From: Acidobacteriota bacterium
GTDB taxonomy: Bacteria > Acidobacteriota > Blastocatellia > HR10 > JACQTD01
NCBI GenBank assembly: GCA_016210985.1
Contig: JACQTD010000235.1
Location: 1-34,869, forward strand
DNA length: 34,869 bases
Reading direction: 5' to 3'
Shown here one piece after another: positions 9,122 to 16,935 of this stretch. The translations under genes and the position numbers were made by a program. The notes beneath the pieces were generated by a model. The model saw nothing but the letters and a program-made list of their open reading frames with translations, made no database searches and had not been told where the DNA came from. Numbering within the stretch: the first letter of the stretch is position 1; each line of letters opens with the position of its first letter.

Positions 9122-10114
9122 TTACTGCCCGCGAAACGTCACCGCTGATTTCGCCCCCTTGGGAAGAAGGATAAGAAAATCGGCGTTGGCTCCCGGGTCG
9201 TTGTCGGCCATGAAGGCTGGATCCCCTTTGAGCTCGTTCTTGACGGCAATGCCCACGCCGCGGTCATCCCCTCTCCTGGGGGCGGCCTTCTGGTCATCCG
9301 CCAGCCCCATCGGATTGCTCCGCGCGGCCTTCCAGTGCCACAAATCAGCCCTGCCATCCGGATTCCTGGTCCGCATCCGCTGGTCCTCGGGGTCGTCCAC
9401 GTGGCACAAGGCCGCGCATCCTTCCTTCACGAAGTCCTGAGCATTGATGTCCCACCAGATCGCCAGGCGATCTTCGTCGTTCACCTTGGACGTTGTCTGC
9501 ACCCAGAACAGGCCGTCGTAGACCCACCTCTGCTTATGAATGCTTTCCGTTCCGGTCATATCACGCCAAGTAGCGAGGACGTAAATGTTTTTGTCGTCGT
9601 AGGCCGCCTTCAGCGTTATCGGGGGAACGATCACCCCGTTCTTCTCTCCGCCAAGGGTCACCCAGGCTGGCCCGGTAAACTGGCTTGGGCTTGCGGGGGT
9701 CTCCCTTTTGGCGATGAGGTCAGCCTCCGTGCCCTCAATGCCGAGGATATAGGCGCTGTGGTCTTGGGGTTCCATGTGCTCTCTTTCGCCCACGGCGTTA
9801 TCCAAGCAGGCGACGGAGAAGAGGTACGTTTGACCCGACGCCAGTCGATCGAACTGAACGTCCTCGTCCGGATGGCCGGTGACCAAGAGACGAGTGAGGA
9901 CGAGCGTCCAATTCCCAGTTCCTTTGTCATAGGTCCCAGCGGCACGAACGTCCGCAATGCCGCCAGAAGGGGTCTGGAGCACAAAGCCGGGTACGGTATC
10001 TCCCGCTCTAAATTCTAGGCGCTGTGACGATTGGCTCTGAGCGGCCATAAAAACGGCCGTGGGAATAAACAAGGCCAAGATAACAAGCTTCGCAATGTTG
10101 CGCAGTCGCTTCAT
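9122..10114 (-). CDS. Ethylbenzene-dehydrogenase-like haem-binding domain protein with a CxxxCH motif
   Basis: A 330-residue exported protein with signal peptide (LVILALFIPTAVFMAAQS). The segments TYDKGTGNWTLVLTRLLVTG, DVQFD and ITLKAAYDDKNIYVLATWRD match the beta-sandwich haem-binding domain seen in the gamma subunit of ethylbenzene and dimethylsulfide dehydrogenases (EB_dh). After this comes EGCAALCHVDDPEDQ, a CxxxCH instead of CxxCH, then RADLWHWKAARSNPMG, which has candidate His and Met ligands. It ends ADFLILLPKGAKSAVTFRGQ. Translation starts at an ATG after GGGGAGAAAATC. A partial copy of its 3' end lies 335 bases upstream (10459-10551). It may bind one or two haems and relay electrons beside the decahaem proteins. 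Confidence 0.85.
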   Translation of the reverse strand: MKRLRNIAKLVILALFIPTAVFMAAQSQSSQRLEFRAGDTVPGFVLQTPSGGIADVRAAGTYDKGTGNWTLVLTRLLVTGHPDEDVQFDRLASGQTYLFSVACLDNAVGEREHMEPQDHSAYILGIEGTEADLIAKRETPASPSQFTGPAWVTLGGEKNGVIVPPITLKAAYDDKNIYVLATWRDMTGTESIHKQRWVYDGLFWVQTTSKVNDEDRLAIWWDINAQDFVKEGCAALCHVDDPEDQRMRTRNPDGRADLWHWKAARSNPMGLADDQKAAPRRGDDRGVGIAVKNELKGDPAFMADNDPGANADFLILLPKGAKSAVTFRGQ

Positions 10115-10458
10115 GATTTTCTCCCCAATCGCGAATCGGTATATAAAAAGTGATGGATCATGATGATCGGAAAGCCGGATAACGGTCGTCTACTACGTTT
10201 CCATGCTCCCCGGCTCTCGCTGGGTCTCGGCGGAAAGGGACTTTCCTGGCATCCCCTCGAGTCAGATGGAAATTGACCAAGGCCGTTCCCTTGACAGGAA
10301 CCGTCACTTCTTAGCCCACAGGCTCAAACCCCTCACGCCAAAATGATATGATGTCTCACTAGCATAATTGCCTTTCGGGGTTTTCCGGGCAATAATGTAA
10401 TCGCATCATTTTAGTAATTACATTGTGCACATTCGGGATGCGCGGGTGCCCGGCTGTC
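10115..10458. other. Non-coding stretch upstream of the EB_dh-like gene
   Basis: No convincing reading frame. It holds the likely promoter region of the EB_dh-like gene on the minus strand (a TATATA box-like run near 10140-10146, no clear partner) and a group of AT-rich inverted repeats at 10340-10424, described separately. Its right end joins a broken gene copy. Confidence 0.5.
10340..10424. repeat. Nested inverted repeats
   Basis: Three dyads sit within 85 bases. AAAATGAT (10340-10347) pairs with ATCATTTT (10405-10412). ATTGCC (10367-10372) pairs with GGCAAT (10388-10393), with an inner CGG/CCG extension. AATGTAAT (10394-10401) pairs with ATTACATT (10417-10424). No T-run follows, so a simple terminator is unlikely. 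They may be operator sites or the edge of a lost mobile element next to the gene scar at 10459-10771. Confidence 0.45.
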
Positions 10459-10551
10459 TCATTGCTCGCGAAACGTCACCCCTCGTTTCGCCCCTTTTGT
10501 AAGCAGGATGAGGAAATCGGCGCTGGCGCCCGCGTTATTGTCAGCCATGCC
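10459..10551 (-). pseudogene. Remnant: 3' end of a second EB_dh-like gene
   Basis: On the minus strand this encodes GMADNNAGASADFLILL followed by TKGAKRGVTFREQ and a stop. It matches the C-terminus of the intact EB_dh-like protein at 9122-10114 at 22 of 29 positions, and the stop is in the same place. Nothing upstream resembles the rest of that gene; instead a different truncated gene begins about 20 bases away. The seven differences suggest an old duplication, or a relic of a diverged paralogue, rather than a recent copy. Confidence 0.8.
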
Positions 10552-10570
10552 TTCCCCGCTATGAATATGG

Positions 10571-10771
10571 TCAAACCGGGCCGGTGCTTGAAGCTATCAA
10601 GACCATCAGGCTGGTCCCGGCCGCATCGCAGACCAGACCAGCCCAGAAGGCCAGGATGAAACCTCTTCGTAATTCGTGCCTGATTTGCTCACCCCAAACG
10701 GCGAAGGAATAAAGCCCCAGCGCCATGGTGACCAGTACGATGGCAGCAAACAGGCTAAGACTGATCGACAT
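10571..10771 (-). pseudogene. Truncated HsmA/TIGR03987-like membrane protein
   Basis: An ATG with a strong site (GGGAGGGGACTAAGAGC) opens 66 codons. Two hydrophobic helices are visible (LSLFAAIVLVTMALGLYSFAV and FILAFWAGLVCDAAG). The motifs YSFAVWGEQI and FWAGLVCDAAGTSLM resemble the first half of the TIGR03987/HsmA family of small membrane proteins, usually about 130 residues from memory. The frame stops at 10571 right where sequence of another gene (the EB_dh remnant) starts. It looks like a deletion or recombination junction that removed the second half. A shortened but expressed two-helix protein cannot be excluded because start and ribosome site are intact. Confidence 0.6.
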
Positions 10772-10807
10772 GCTCTTAGTCCCCTCCCAGGGACTCCCGC
10801 CCTCCTT

Positions 10808-10824
10808 GGGCGCGGGCTGCGCCC
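10808..10824. terminator. GC-rich hairpin after the decahaem gene
   Basis: GGGCGC (10808-10813) and GCGCCC (10819-10824) form a six-pair stem with a five-base loop. It lies about 70 bases past the stop of the OmcA/MtrC-type gene on the minus strand. No U-run follows, so it may only be a partial terminator or an mRNA end stabiliser. Confidence 0.3.
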
Positions 10825-10894
10825 GGGTTTGAGCTACTCGGGAGAAAAGGTCCCTGCAGCATATGGGAACTTCCCACCATGACCCGGAGAGACC

Positions 10895-12949
10895 CTACTG
10901 AATCGCTCCAGGAAGCTTAAGATGCACCCTTGACACGGCGAATTCCTTGCCCTCGCCGTGACAGGTCACGCAAGCTTCGCGCACCCCCCCGTCCGTCATG
11001 GTTCCCACATGAGCTGCTGCATCGAGACTATCATGGCACGCCGTACATGCAGCGGCTGTAGGCAACAGCGGATCGGGCAAGCCTCTAAAGGATCCGCGCG
11101 GATTCACGGTTGACAGGTGGGCCGGCGCAAGGGGCAACAGGTTCGTCCCAGTCACATGGCACTTGGCACAGTCCTTCAAGTCTCCAGGAAAACGGATTTC
11201 GTTCACCTTGAGGACGGTAGTGCCGAAACCGTAGACCGTATATTCGTTCGCAAGCTCCTCGCCACGATGAATCTTGTGGATAAGAACCTTGTAGTGAACC
11301 GTCTCGGCCGGCATGTTGTCCGGAGTACGGCGACCGATGTCGGTATGGTTGGGATTGTGGCACATCACGCAGAGTTCCGTATTCCGCCGGAGGGTCCCAT
11401 GCAGCGCCAGCTGATCATGGCAAACATTGCAGTTCTTCACGTCGACCGCTTTCCTCCTGGCGATGGGAGACGCATCCGTAACGGCGAAATACTTGACCTC
11501 GTTGAACCCGGCATCGCGTATGGTTTCCATTCGCCCACTGTCCAGGCTCGTGACCATCTGGACGTTCTTGGAGCCTTCGATGCCGACAGCGTAGGTACCG
11601 AGGGCGTCCGCAGGAATTGCCTTCGTAAATGTGTATCCATAGTTGCCCGACGAGTCTGGGCCCTGGGCGGTCCTGGCATCCTCACGCCAAAACTCCTTAT
11701 AGTCGCTGGTAGGTCCGGCGATTGTCAGGGCAAGGGTATTCAACTCGCCAGGTGCAATCGATCCGCCGGTCTTGTCTTTGATATTAAAAACCACCACCGG
11801 CCTTTTCCCTGGATCCGTTTCGGTCACGCTTACGATCTCGAACTTGATCCCGGGCAGTTGTGGGGACTTTGCAGGTACCGCATGCGACCCCGGCACCGAT
11901 AGATCAAACTCCTTCTCCATCGTCGCGGGGTGGCACTCCCTGCATTCGCGGTCATCGGCCTGCGCCAGACCATCCGCGTGGTTCTTTCCCGTCGCCCATT
12001 CGATGGCATCATGACAGGAACCGCATGCGGCGCGGGACGGTTGCGTTCTCCAATTGTCGCCCTGACTGCCTGTATGACACCGGGCGCAATTCCGGAGGTT
12101 GTTGAGGGAGGACCCTAGACTGGGCGGGAAAGCGACGGTGGAAAAATCGAAGACTCTTTGCCCCGCACCTATGATCCGATAGGGAGTGCCTGCTTTGACG
12201 CTGGGCAGGTTCGCGCCCATGTGGATCTTGTGAATATAGACTTTGAAATCGACCGAATTACCGGTATCGGGATCGACGTTTTGTGGCTGGTGACACAGTA
12301 TGCAGAGCCCGGTTTCACGCCGGCGGCCTCCGTGAAGCGCCAGTACGTTGTGACATTGATTGCACGCCTCCGTCTTCACCACCTCACGAATGGTCTGGAC
12401 CGTCCCCCCGGCGGGGACAAAGTTGAAGGTGGCATTGCCTACATAAAACCGATCATCAAACTCTCTCAGGTCACGACGGGCATAAATACCTACGGTATGA
12501 GTGATAATAGGATTGTAATTCTCCGGCAGGGCGGTGCCGAAGGTGTAAGTGTACTGTCCGCTGGCGAGATCGGCGAACCTCCCGCCGGAGTCGGCTGTGG
12601 GCTGTTGTACGGTTCCAAGGACGGCGCCGGTTGCGGATCGAGTAATGTAGTTGGTGTATTGCGCATTGCCAGGATCGATTCGGGCAATTAAGAAACTCAT
12701 CGCCACGGGGCCAACCGTGAGCACTCCATTTATATCCAACGGCAGTTTCGCGTTGTCGGTGATCTTGAAAGTGACGACGGGTTTGCGATCAGCTGGAATG
12801 GTGACGCTGCTGATTTCGATATTCAGGCCGGGCCTGGTCGGCTGAAGGGTATCTCGAGCTTGCGAGTCAAAGGGATATTGGACAAGGACCAGGCCGAAAA
12901 AGCTTATAATAAGGACGAGCAGTTTGATGTTGGTCCTTTTTCTTTTCAC
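10895..12949 (-). CDS. OmcA/MtrC-family decahaem cytochrome c
   Basis: A 684-residue exported cytochrome with ten CxxCH motifs in two groups of five: CNQCH, CILCH, CARCH, CGSCH, CRECH, then CNVCH, CVMCH, CAKCH, CTACH, CVTCH. Each group is preceded by a beta-rich domain (about 35-190 and 360-490) starting with near-identical phrases (NIEISSVTIPADRKPVVTF and KFEIVSVTETDPGKRPVVVF). This is the beta/pentahaem/beta/pentahaem plan of the OmcA/MtrC surface cytochromes that reduce extracellular acceptors. The start is GTG at 12949 with an ideal site (GTAGGAGGAACAACG). The signal peptide (LLVLIISFFGLVLVQYPFDSQA) has no lipobox Cys, unlike Shewanella MtrC/OmcA, so anchoring must differ. It is likely the terminal partner of the mtrA-mtrB pair further down the strand. 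Confidence 0.94.
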   Translation of the reverse strand: MKRKRTNIKLLVLIISFFGLVLVQYPFDSQARDTLQPTRPGLNIEISSVTIPADRKPVVTFKITDNAKLPLDINGVLTVGPVAMSFLIARIDPGNAQYTNYITRSATGAVLGTVQQPTADSGGRFADLASGQYTYTFGTALPENYNPIITHTVGIYARRDLREFDDRFYVGNATFNFVPAGGTVQTIREVVKTEACNQCHNVLALHGGRRRETGLCILCHQPQNVDPDTGNSVDFKVYIHKIHMGANLPSVKAGTPYRIIGAGQRVFDFSTVAFPPSLGSSLNNLRNCARCHTGSQGDNWRTQPSRAACGSCHDAIEWATGKNHADGLAQADDRECRECHPATMEKEFDLSVPGSHAVPAKSPQLPGIKFEIVSVTETDPGKRPVVVFNIKDKTGGSIAPGELNTLALTIAGPTSDYKEFWREDARTAQGPDSSGNYGYTFTKAIPADALGTYAVGIEGSKNVQMVTSLDSGRMETIRDAGFNEVKYFAVTDASPIARRKAVDVKNCNVCHDQLALHGTLRRNTELCVMCHNPNHTDIGRRTPDNMPAETVHYKVLIHKIHRGEELANEYTVYGFGTTVLKVNEIRFPGDLKDCAKCHVTGTNLLPLAPAHLSTVNPRGSFRGLPDPLLPTAAACTACHDSLDAAAHVGTMTDGGVREACVTCHGEGKEFAVSRVHLKLPGAIQ

Positions 12950-12974
12950 CGTTGTTCCTCCTACGAACTGACTG

Positions 12975-13133
12975 TCAATCGGGTGCAGTCACCCAGTCGC
13001 AATGCGGATTCAGCCAGTTGGGATACTTAAGACGTTTACAGACTGGAGGCTGGACGAACTCCTTAGCTCGTTCGGCGCCGTACATCCCGATGGGCCTGCG
13101 GCGGAAGGAAGTTCCCGGTTGCAAGGACGTCAT
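12975..13133 (-). CDS. Possible 52-residue small protein or leader peptide
   Basis: An ATG at 13133 follows GAGAGGAGGATTCGTCT, a strong ribosome site with eight-base spacing, and opens 52 codons ending at 12975, only 25 bases before the GTG of the OmcA/MtrC-type gene. The peptide is basic and rich in Pro, Trp and Cys (PPVCKRLKYPNWLNPHCDW). It has no signal or membrane segment. The frame is open further upstream to 13373, but that part looks like random translation. I do not recognise it. It may be a leader peptide, a real small protein or chance. Confidence 0.3.
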   Translation of the reverse strand: MTSLQPGTSFRRRPIGMYGAERAKEFVQPPVCKRLKYPNWLNPHCDWVTAPD

Positions 13134-13565
13134 AGACGAATCCTCCTCTCTACCGGTTGCAATGATCGTTCCGTGCGCTGGTCCTCCTTCACCGTCCAGG
13201 ATCATCCACGAGTTGATCCCGGCGCAGGCACGAGAAATAGTCCGGTTGCTCCCAATTCGGCCGCGGGATCCCCCGCGTAACTGCCTTCGTTTCTGAGCGT
13301 TGACGAAATCAACGAGATGACAGCTAGCCTTTCCGGGCGAGTGCCTCTCCCGCACAGCGCCTCCAGCCTTCAACTGCTAGACGATCAAGGATGGCAGGGA
13401 GAGGTGCTTCATAAATGATCCATGATACCTCGCCGTAGCGGTACCAGCTAATTGTAGTGATAATTGAATTTAGATAAATATTCGGGCATCCACCTGTCAC
13501 ATACTTGTAGCACCCGTCAAAAATCTCACGAATTCCGGCTCCTTCCTGCTACATTGATAACCCCA

Positions 13566-13582
13566 TATTTCACAATGAAATA
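13566..13582. promoter_or_regulatory. 17-base palindrome upstream of the second mtrA
   Basis: TATTTCA CAA TGAAATA has seven-base perfect arms and lies 73 bases before the mtrA ATG in an AT-rich stretch. It looks like a site for a dimeric regulator. No matching copy was found elsewhere in the window. Confidence 0.4.
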
Positions 13583-13620
13583 GATGGAAGAACCGCTTTC
13601 CATGTGCCGTCGGCTCTTAT

Positions 13621-13635
13621 TGGCATGATCCTCGC
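13621..13635 (+). promoter_or_regulatory. Weak sigma-54-like -24/-12 match
   Basis: TGGCAT GATCC TCGC has the GG-to-GC distance required of sigma-54 promoters and differs from TGGCAC-N5-TTGC at two positions. A sigma-54 response regulator is encoded at 27614. Against it, the predicted start would leave only about eight bases before the mtrA ATG and would crowd its ribosome site. Confidence 0.2.
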
Positions 13636-13655
13636 AGAGTCCCGATTGGAGACCC

Positions 13656-14675
13656 ATGAAACCGAGCAAGAGAAAATTCAAGCTGGCGTCCTTGAGCACA
13701 ATTGTTGTTCTGGCGCTCTGCTCAGTCATGACGGACGCTGGCGAGAAACAGCAAGACAGGGCGCCGACGGCGAAAGTCCCTTCCATAGCGGGGGCGGAGT
13801 ATGTCGGCCAGAAGATGTGCGCGGTATGTCACGTGGACCAAGGGAGGGAGTTCAGCAAGACCGCTCATGCGCGAATCGCCACCTTCGAACTCCAGGTTGC
13901 CCGACGCGAGTGTGAATCATGTCACGGGCCGGGAAGCCTTCACATACAGGGCCGAGGCGATACCCGTAAGATCCTTAAGTTTGGCATGGCCCTCGACCCT
14001 GAGCTGTTCGGTCGGGGGGATCCTTCCAAGATCATCCACTACAGCGGTCTGCCGCCTGCCGAAAAGGCGAATACGAACGCTTATTGCTTGAGTTGCCACA
14101 ACAGCCGTTCCCATTTCGATTGGGCCGGAAGCCGGCATGATCAGGCGAACGTCGGTTGCGTCGATTGTCACTACCCCATGCGCGCCACCGAGAAACTGCT
14201 GATTAAGCCGGAGCCGGATCTCTGTTTGGATTGTCATGCGCAACGTCGTGCGCAACTTTCTTATCCTTCGCACCATCCGATCCTCGAAGGCAAGATCAAA
14301 TGCACGGACTGCCATAACCAACACGGGTCGGGGAGCCGGGCCATGCTCCGGCAAGAGAACGTCTCTCAGCTCTGCTTCCAGTGTCACCCGGAGAAGGAAG
14401 GGCCCTTCACTTTCGAGCATCCGCCCGTGACGGAGGACTGCACCATTTGTCATGAACCGCACGGGACGATTGCGAACAACTTAAAGAAGCAGGAAGAGCC
14501 CTTCCTCTGCATGCAGTGCCATCCGGGCCATCAAAGTCAACTGCCAGCCCTTAAAGATGTGCTCGATTCGCGAGAGAAACGCCAGACGTTCTATACGAAG
14601 TGCACGCAGTGCCATTCGACCCTTCACGGCACGGATTTGCCTTCGACCACCGGGCTCGGGAGGTTCACGCGATGA
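13656..14675 (+). CDS. mtrA: MtrA/DmsE/PioA-type decahaem cytochrome c (second copy)
   Basis: A 339-residue exported cytochrome with ten CxxCH motifs: CAVCH, CESCH, CLSCH, CVDCH, CLDCH, CTDCH, CFQCH, CTICH, CMQCH, CTQCH. The signal segment is LASLSTIVVLALCSVM. It is plainly a paralogue of the decahaem protein at 5047-6000: shared segments include IKCTDCHNQHGS, EGPF.EHPPVTE.CTICH and the C-terminal GTDLPSTTGLGRFTR. Haem 10 is followed by the same STLHG/QQIHG loop. The gene begins after GGAGACCC and opens the long plus-strand operon. Its stop overlaps the porin start by ATGA. It should form an outer-membrane electron conduit with the next gene. Confidence 0.96.
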   Translation: MKPSKRKFKLASLSTIVVLALCSVMTDAGEKQQDRAPTAKVPSIAGAEYVGQKMCAVCHVDQGREFSKTAHARIATFELQVARRECESCHGPGSLHIQGRGDTRKILKFGMALDPELFGRGDPSKIIHYSGLPPAEKANTNAYCLSCHNSRSHFDWAGSRHDQANVGCVDCHYPMRATEKLLIKPEPDLCLDCHAQRRAQLSYPSHHPILEGKIKCTDCHNQHGSGSRAMLRQENVSQLCFQCHPEKEGPFTFEHPPVTEDCTICHEPHGTIANNLKKQEEPFLCMQCHPGHQSQLPALKDVLDSREKRQTFYTKCTQCHSTLHGTDLPSTTGLGRFTR

Positions 14676-16933
14676 TGGAGACCCACTCAAGCACGGTGCC
14701 TCAGCTTCGCTTCGGCCTCAGCCGGCCTCTTTCGCTCAAGGTGGCTGTTACCTTAGCCGTCGGTTTCCTGTTCCTTGGCTCCTTCTCCGGGCGGGCAAGC
14801 GACGGTGCGACACAACAGCTGGTGATCTGCGCCAAATGCAATGTGGCCGTCAGTCTGAGGACCGGTGACGGTACGATCCGAACCCGATGTCCGAACCGCT
14901 GGGAGAAACTCGACAAGCTGCGGTGCCCGAGCTGTGGAAAGTCGAGCCGGTTCAAACCCGAGGCGGAAGAAGAGAAGTGGGTCTGCCCGTATGATGGCGC
15001 GAGCGTGATCACCAATACCGTGCAGGAACCTCCCAGCGTGTCAAGAACCGACAGGAGCTTCGAGCTGGAAGTGGCTCCTGGCCAGCGCGCGACCGCTACC
15101 ACGGGTTCAAAAACCAAGGTGGCGGAGTACAGAGTGCTGGGCCCCGGTGCGGAAGTCACTTCCTCATTCAACTTCCGAAGGGGAAGCACGCGCATCGCGG
15201 GAAAGTCACTGCGCCGAAGTGACGAGGACCAGGACCACCAGCTGTTCATAGACTTGGGACGCCGGGTCATCCTCGGGCTCAAGCAGAGCAGTATTCTGCA
15301 TCGTTTGGATCACGACCTCCTGACCAACCTGGGGTTCACGGAGGGCGGGCGGCTGACCGTCGCGGATGCCGATCCGGGAAGGAACTATCAAATCGTGCGG
15401 TCCGAATGGAAACCTGACGTGCGGATCACGGTTCCCGGTCTGCCCCACGTTCAATTCATCGCCCGCTATCGGTATCTCACGCGGGGAGGGCATGAACAAG
15501 CGAGGACACTCACGCACTGCGCGAGCTGTCATGTTCAAGCCGGCACCCGACGCGTGGACCAGGTCACGAACGACCTTGAGCTGGGCAGCGAGGCGAAGTT
15601 CGGACCACTGGCCCTTTACTACGGACATACGGTCAGAAAGTTTAACGAACGCGGCCAGGCCCCGCGATTCGATTACCGGCCGGCGTTCGCGTCGACGTTC
15701 TTCCCGATCACGGGCGACCTGCCCTATGGCGTCATCCCCGATTCCACCAAGCGCACGGACAAGCTGGATCTGCGCTGGGATGTATCCCACGGCACCAGCG
15801 TTCATGCCGGCTTCACCAGCGCGCGGTCGGAGAATCAATTCACGCGGGGCGCCGCCGATCTGATCAGCTCGAACCTACGAATTACAGCCCGGCCTTTGCC
15901 CGGTCTGAAGACCACCGCCCGATATCAGTTCTACGAAATCAATCCGACACACCCTGACTCGATTGACCGAATCGTACATAGCGGTGGGGTCGAGGCCGCC
16001 TATGCGCTCACCCGGAATACAAGCCTGGAAGCCGGATACGAGCTGGAGCGGATCAATCGGCCGAACGTGCTCCTTCGCCGGCTGGGCCTGAGCGGACCCT
16101 ATGAACGCGGCCCCTGGAACACCAGCAAGCACGGAGGGAAACTGGGCTTCCTCCTCAGACCGCGCGCTGGGTTGGATGTCTCAGCACGTTACAAGTTCCA
16201 ACTGATAGACCAACCGCTCACGCGTTTAGGCAAGCAGGATAGCTTCGCTCCGCAGGTCGGACGTCGCCCGTATCCCAGCGTACCGGGCATCTATCCCGAC
16301 CTGACCAATCAACCCACCCAGGTTCAAGAGGGTTTCCTGAGCGTCAATTGGCGAGCGACGAAAACGCTCACGCTCTCCCCCGTGTACCGGTTCAGTGATG
16401 ATCGCAACTCCAGTGTGGATCGACATCAGCGGGATCATCTGCTCACGGTGACGGCGACCTATTCGCCGGTTGAGCGATTGAACTTCAGCACGACCTATAC
16501 CTATGACCGGAGCCGGACCGCCGCGGTTCTGTATTTCGGCTCGACCGGCGGCCTGCGCAGCCTCGAGGAGGGCTGGGTGGACATCGACCCGGGGACGCTC
16601 TACCGGACCCGGATCCAGGCGTGGGTCGCCGGGATCAACTGGATGCCCTCGCGAAGAACCGCTCTGTTTGCGAACTACCGGTTCACGCCCTCGAGCGCAT
16701 CGTTCGATTCCAGTATCGCCCCTGACCTCGGTGGATTTTCCGCGCTCAAGATTACGAGCCAATGGGCCTATACGGGATTCGACTACGCGATCAGCCCAGG
16801 CGTCGTCCTCCGTGCAAGTTATGCGTTCGACGATTACGCCGATCGGGCGCTTCAGCTCAACAGTGGAAGCACCAATCTCTTCCGCATCCACTTGAGCTGG
16901 AATTTCAATGAACAAAGAAGGTCGGGAGGTTGA
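14672..16933 (+). CDS. mtrB: MtrB/PioB-type porin with an added N-terminal Cys-rich domain (second copy)
   Basis: A 753-residue outer-membrane porin partner of MtrA. The start at 14672 makes an ATGA overlap with mtrA; the frame is open upstream but lies inside mtrA. After a signal segment (VAVTLAVGFLFLGSFSGRAS) residues 50-110 form a Cys-rich domain absent from the first copy. Its cysteines are at about 53, 56, 73, 85, 88 and 105, in CAKC, CPNRW, CPSCG and CPYDGAS. This looks like a zinc-ribbon or rubredoxin-like metal site, but in the periplasm. The rest is a beta-barrel similar to the first copy, with the shared phrase LTHCASCHVQAGTRR carrying a haem motif at about residue 283 and ending FRIHLSWNFNEQRRSGG. 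The next gene encodes a related Cys-rich domain. Confidence 0.93.
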   Translation: MMETHSSTVPQLRFGLSRPLSLKVAVTLAVGFLFLGSFSGRASDGATQQLVICAKCNVAVSLRTGDGTIRTRCPNRWEKLDKLRCPSCGKSSRFKPEAEEEKWVCPYDGASVITNTVQEPPSVSRTDRSFELEVAPGQRATATTGSKTKVAEYRVLGPGAEVTSSFNFRRGSTRIAGKSLRRSDEDQDHQLFIDLGRRVILGLKQSSILHRLDHDLLTNLGFTEGGRLTVADADPGRNYQIVRSEWKPDVRITVPGLPHVQFIARYRYLTRGGHEQARTLTHCASCHVQAGTRRVDQVTNDLELGSEAKFGPLALYYGHTVRKFNERGQAPRFDYRPAFASTFFPITGDLPYGVIPDSTKRTDKLDLRWDVSHGTSVHAGFTSARSENQFTRGAADLISSNLRITARPLPGLKTTARYQFYEINPTHPDSIDRIVHSGGVEAAYALTRNTSLEAGYELERINRPNVLLRRLGLSGPYERGPWNTSKHGGKLGFLLRPRAGLDVSARYKFQLIDQPLTRLGKQDSFAPQVGRRPYPSVPGIYPDLTNQPTQVQEGFLSVNWRATKTLTLSPVYRFSDDRNSSVDRHQRDHLLTVTATYSPVERLNFSTTYTYDRSRTAAVLYFGSTGGLRSLEEGWVDIDPGTLYRTRIQAWVAGINWMPSRRTALFANYRFTPSSASFDSSIAPDLGGFSALKITSQWAYTGFDYAISPGVVLRASYAFDDYADRALQLNSGSTNLFRIHLSWNFNEQRRSGG

Positions 16934-16935
16934 CC

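Larger units (their letters stand above)
12950..13655. promoter_or_regulatory. Divergent intergenic region between the two cytochrome blocks
   Basis: Some 700 bases separate the minus-strand decahaem gene from the plus-strand mtrA. The left two thirds is GC-rich and holds one possible small reading frame on the minus strand (12975-13133). The right third (about 13440-13580) is AT-rich and is the best place for the mtrA promoter. It includes a 17-base dyad at 13566-13582 and a weak sigma-54-like match at 13621-13635. I saw no tRNA or recognisable riboswitch. Confidence 0.6.

Noticed and set aside
12975-13373. 132-codon minus-strand frame upstream of the decahaem gene
   Set aside because: The upstream 80 codons look like random translation without a start site; only the last 52 codons with a good ribosome site were kept, at low confidence.
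13452-13480. Sigma-70 promoter TTGTAG-N17-TAAATA before the second mtrA
   Set aside because: The -10 match is only three of six, so it is not better than chance in AT-rich sequence.
12950-13655. Cyclic-dinucleotide (GEMM) riboswitch, known to control cytochromes in Geobacter
   Set aside because: I looked for its conserved core on both strands and did not find it.
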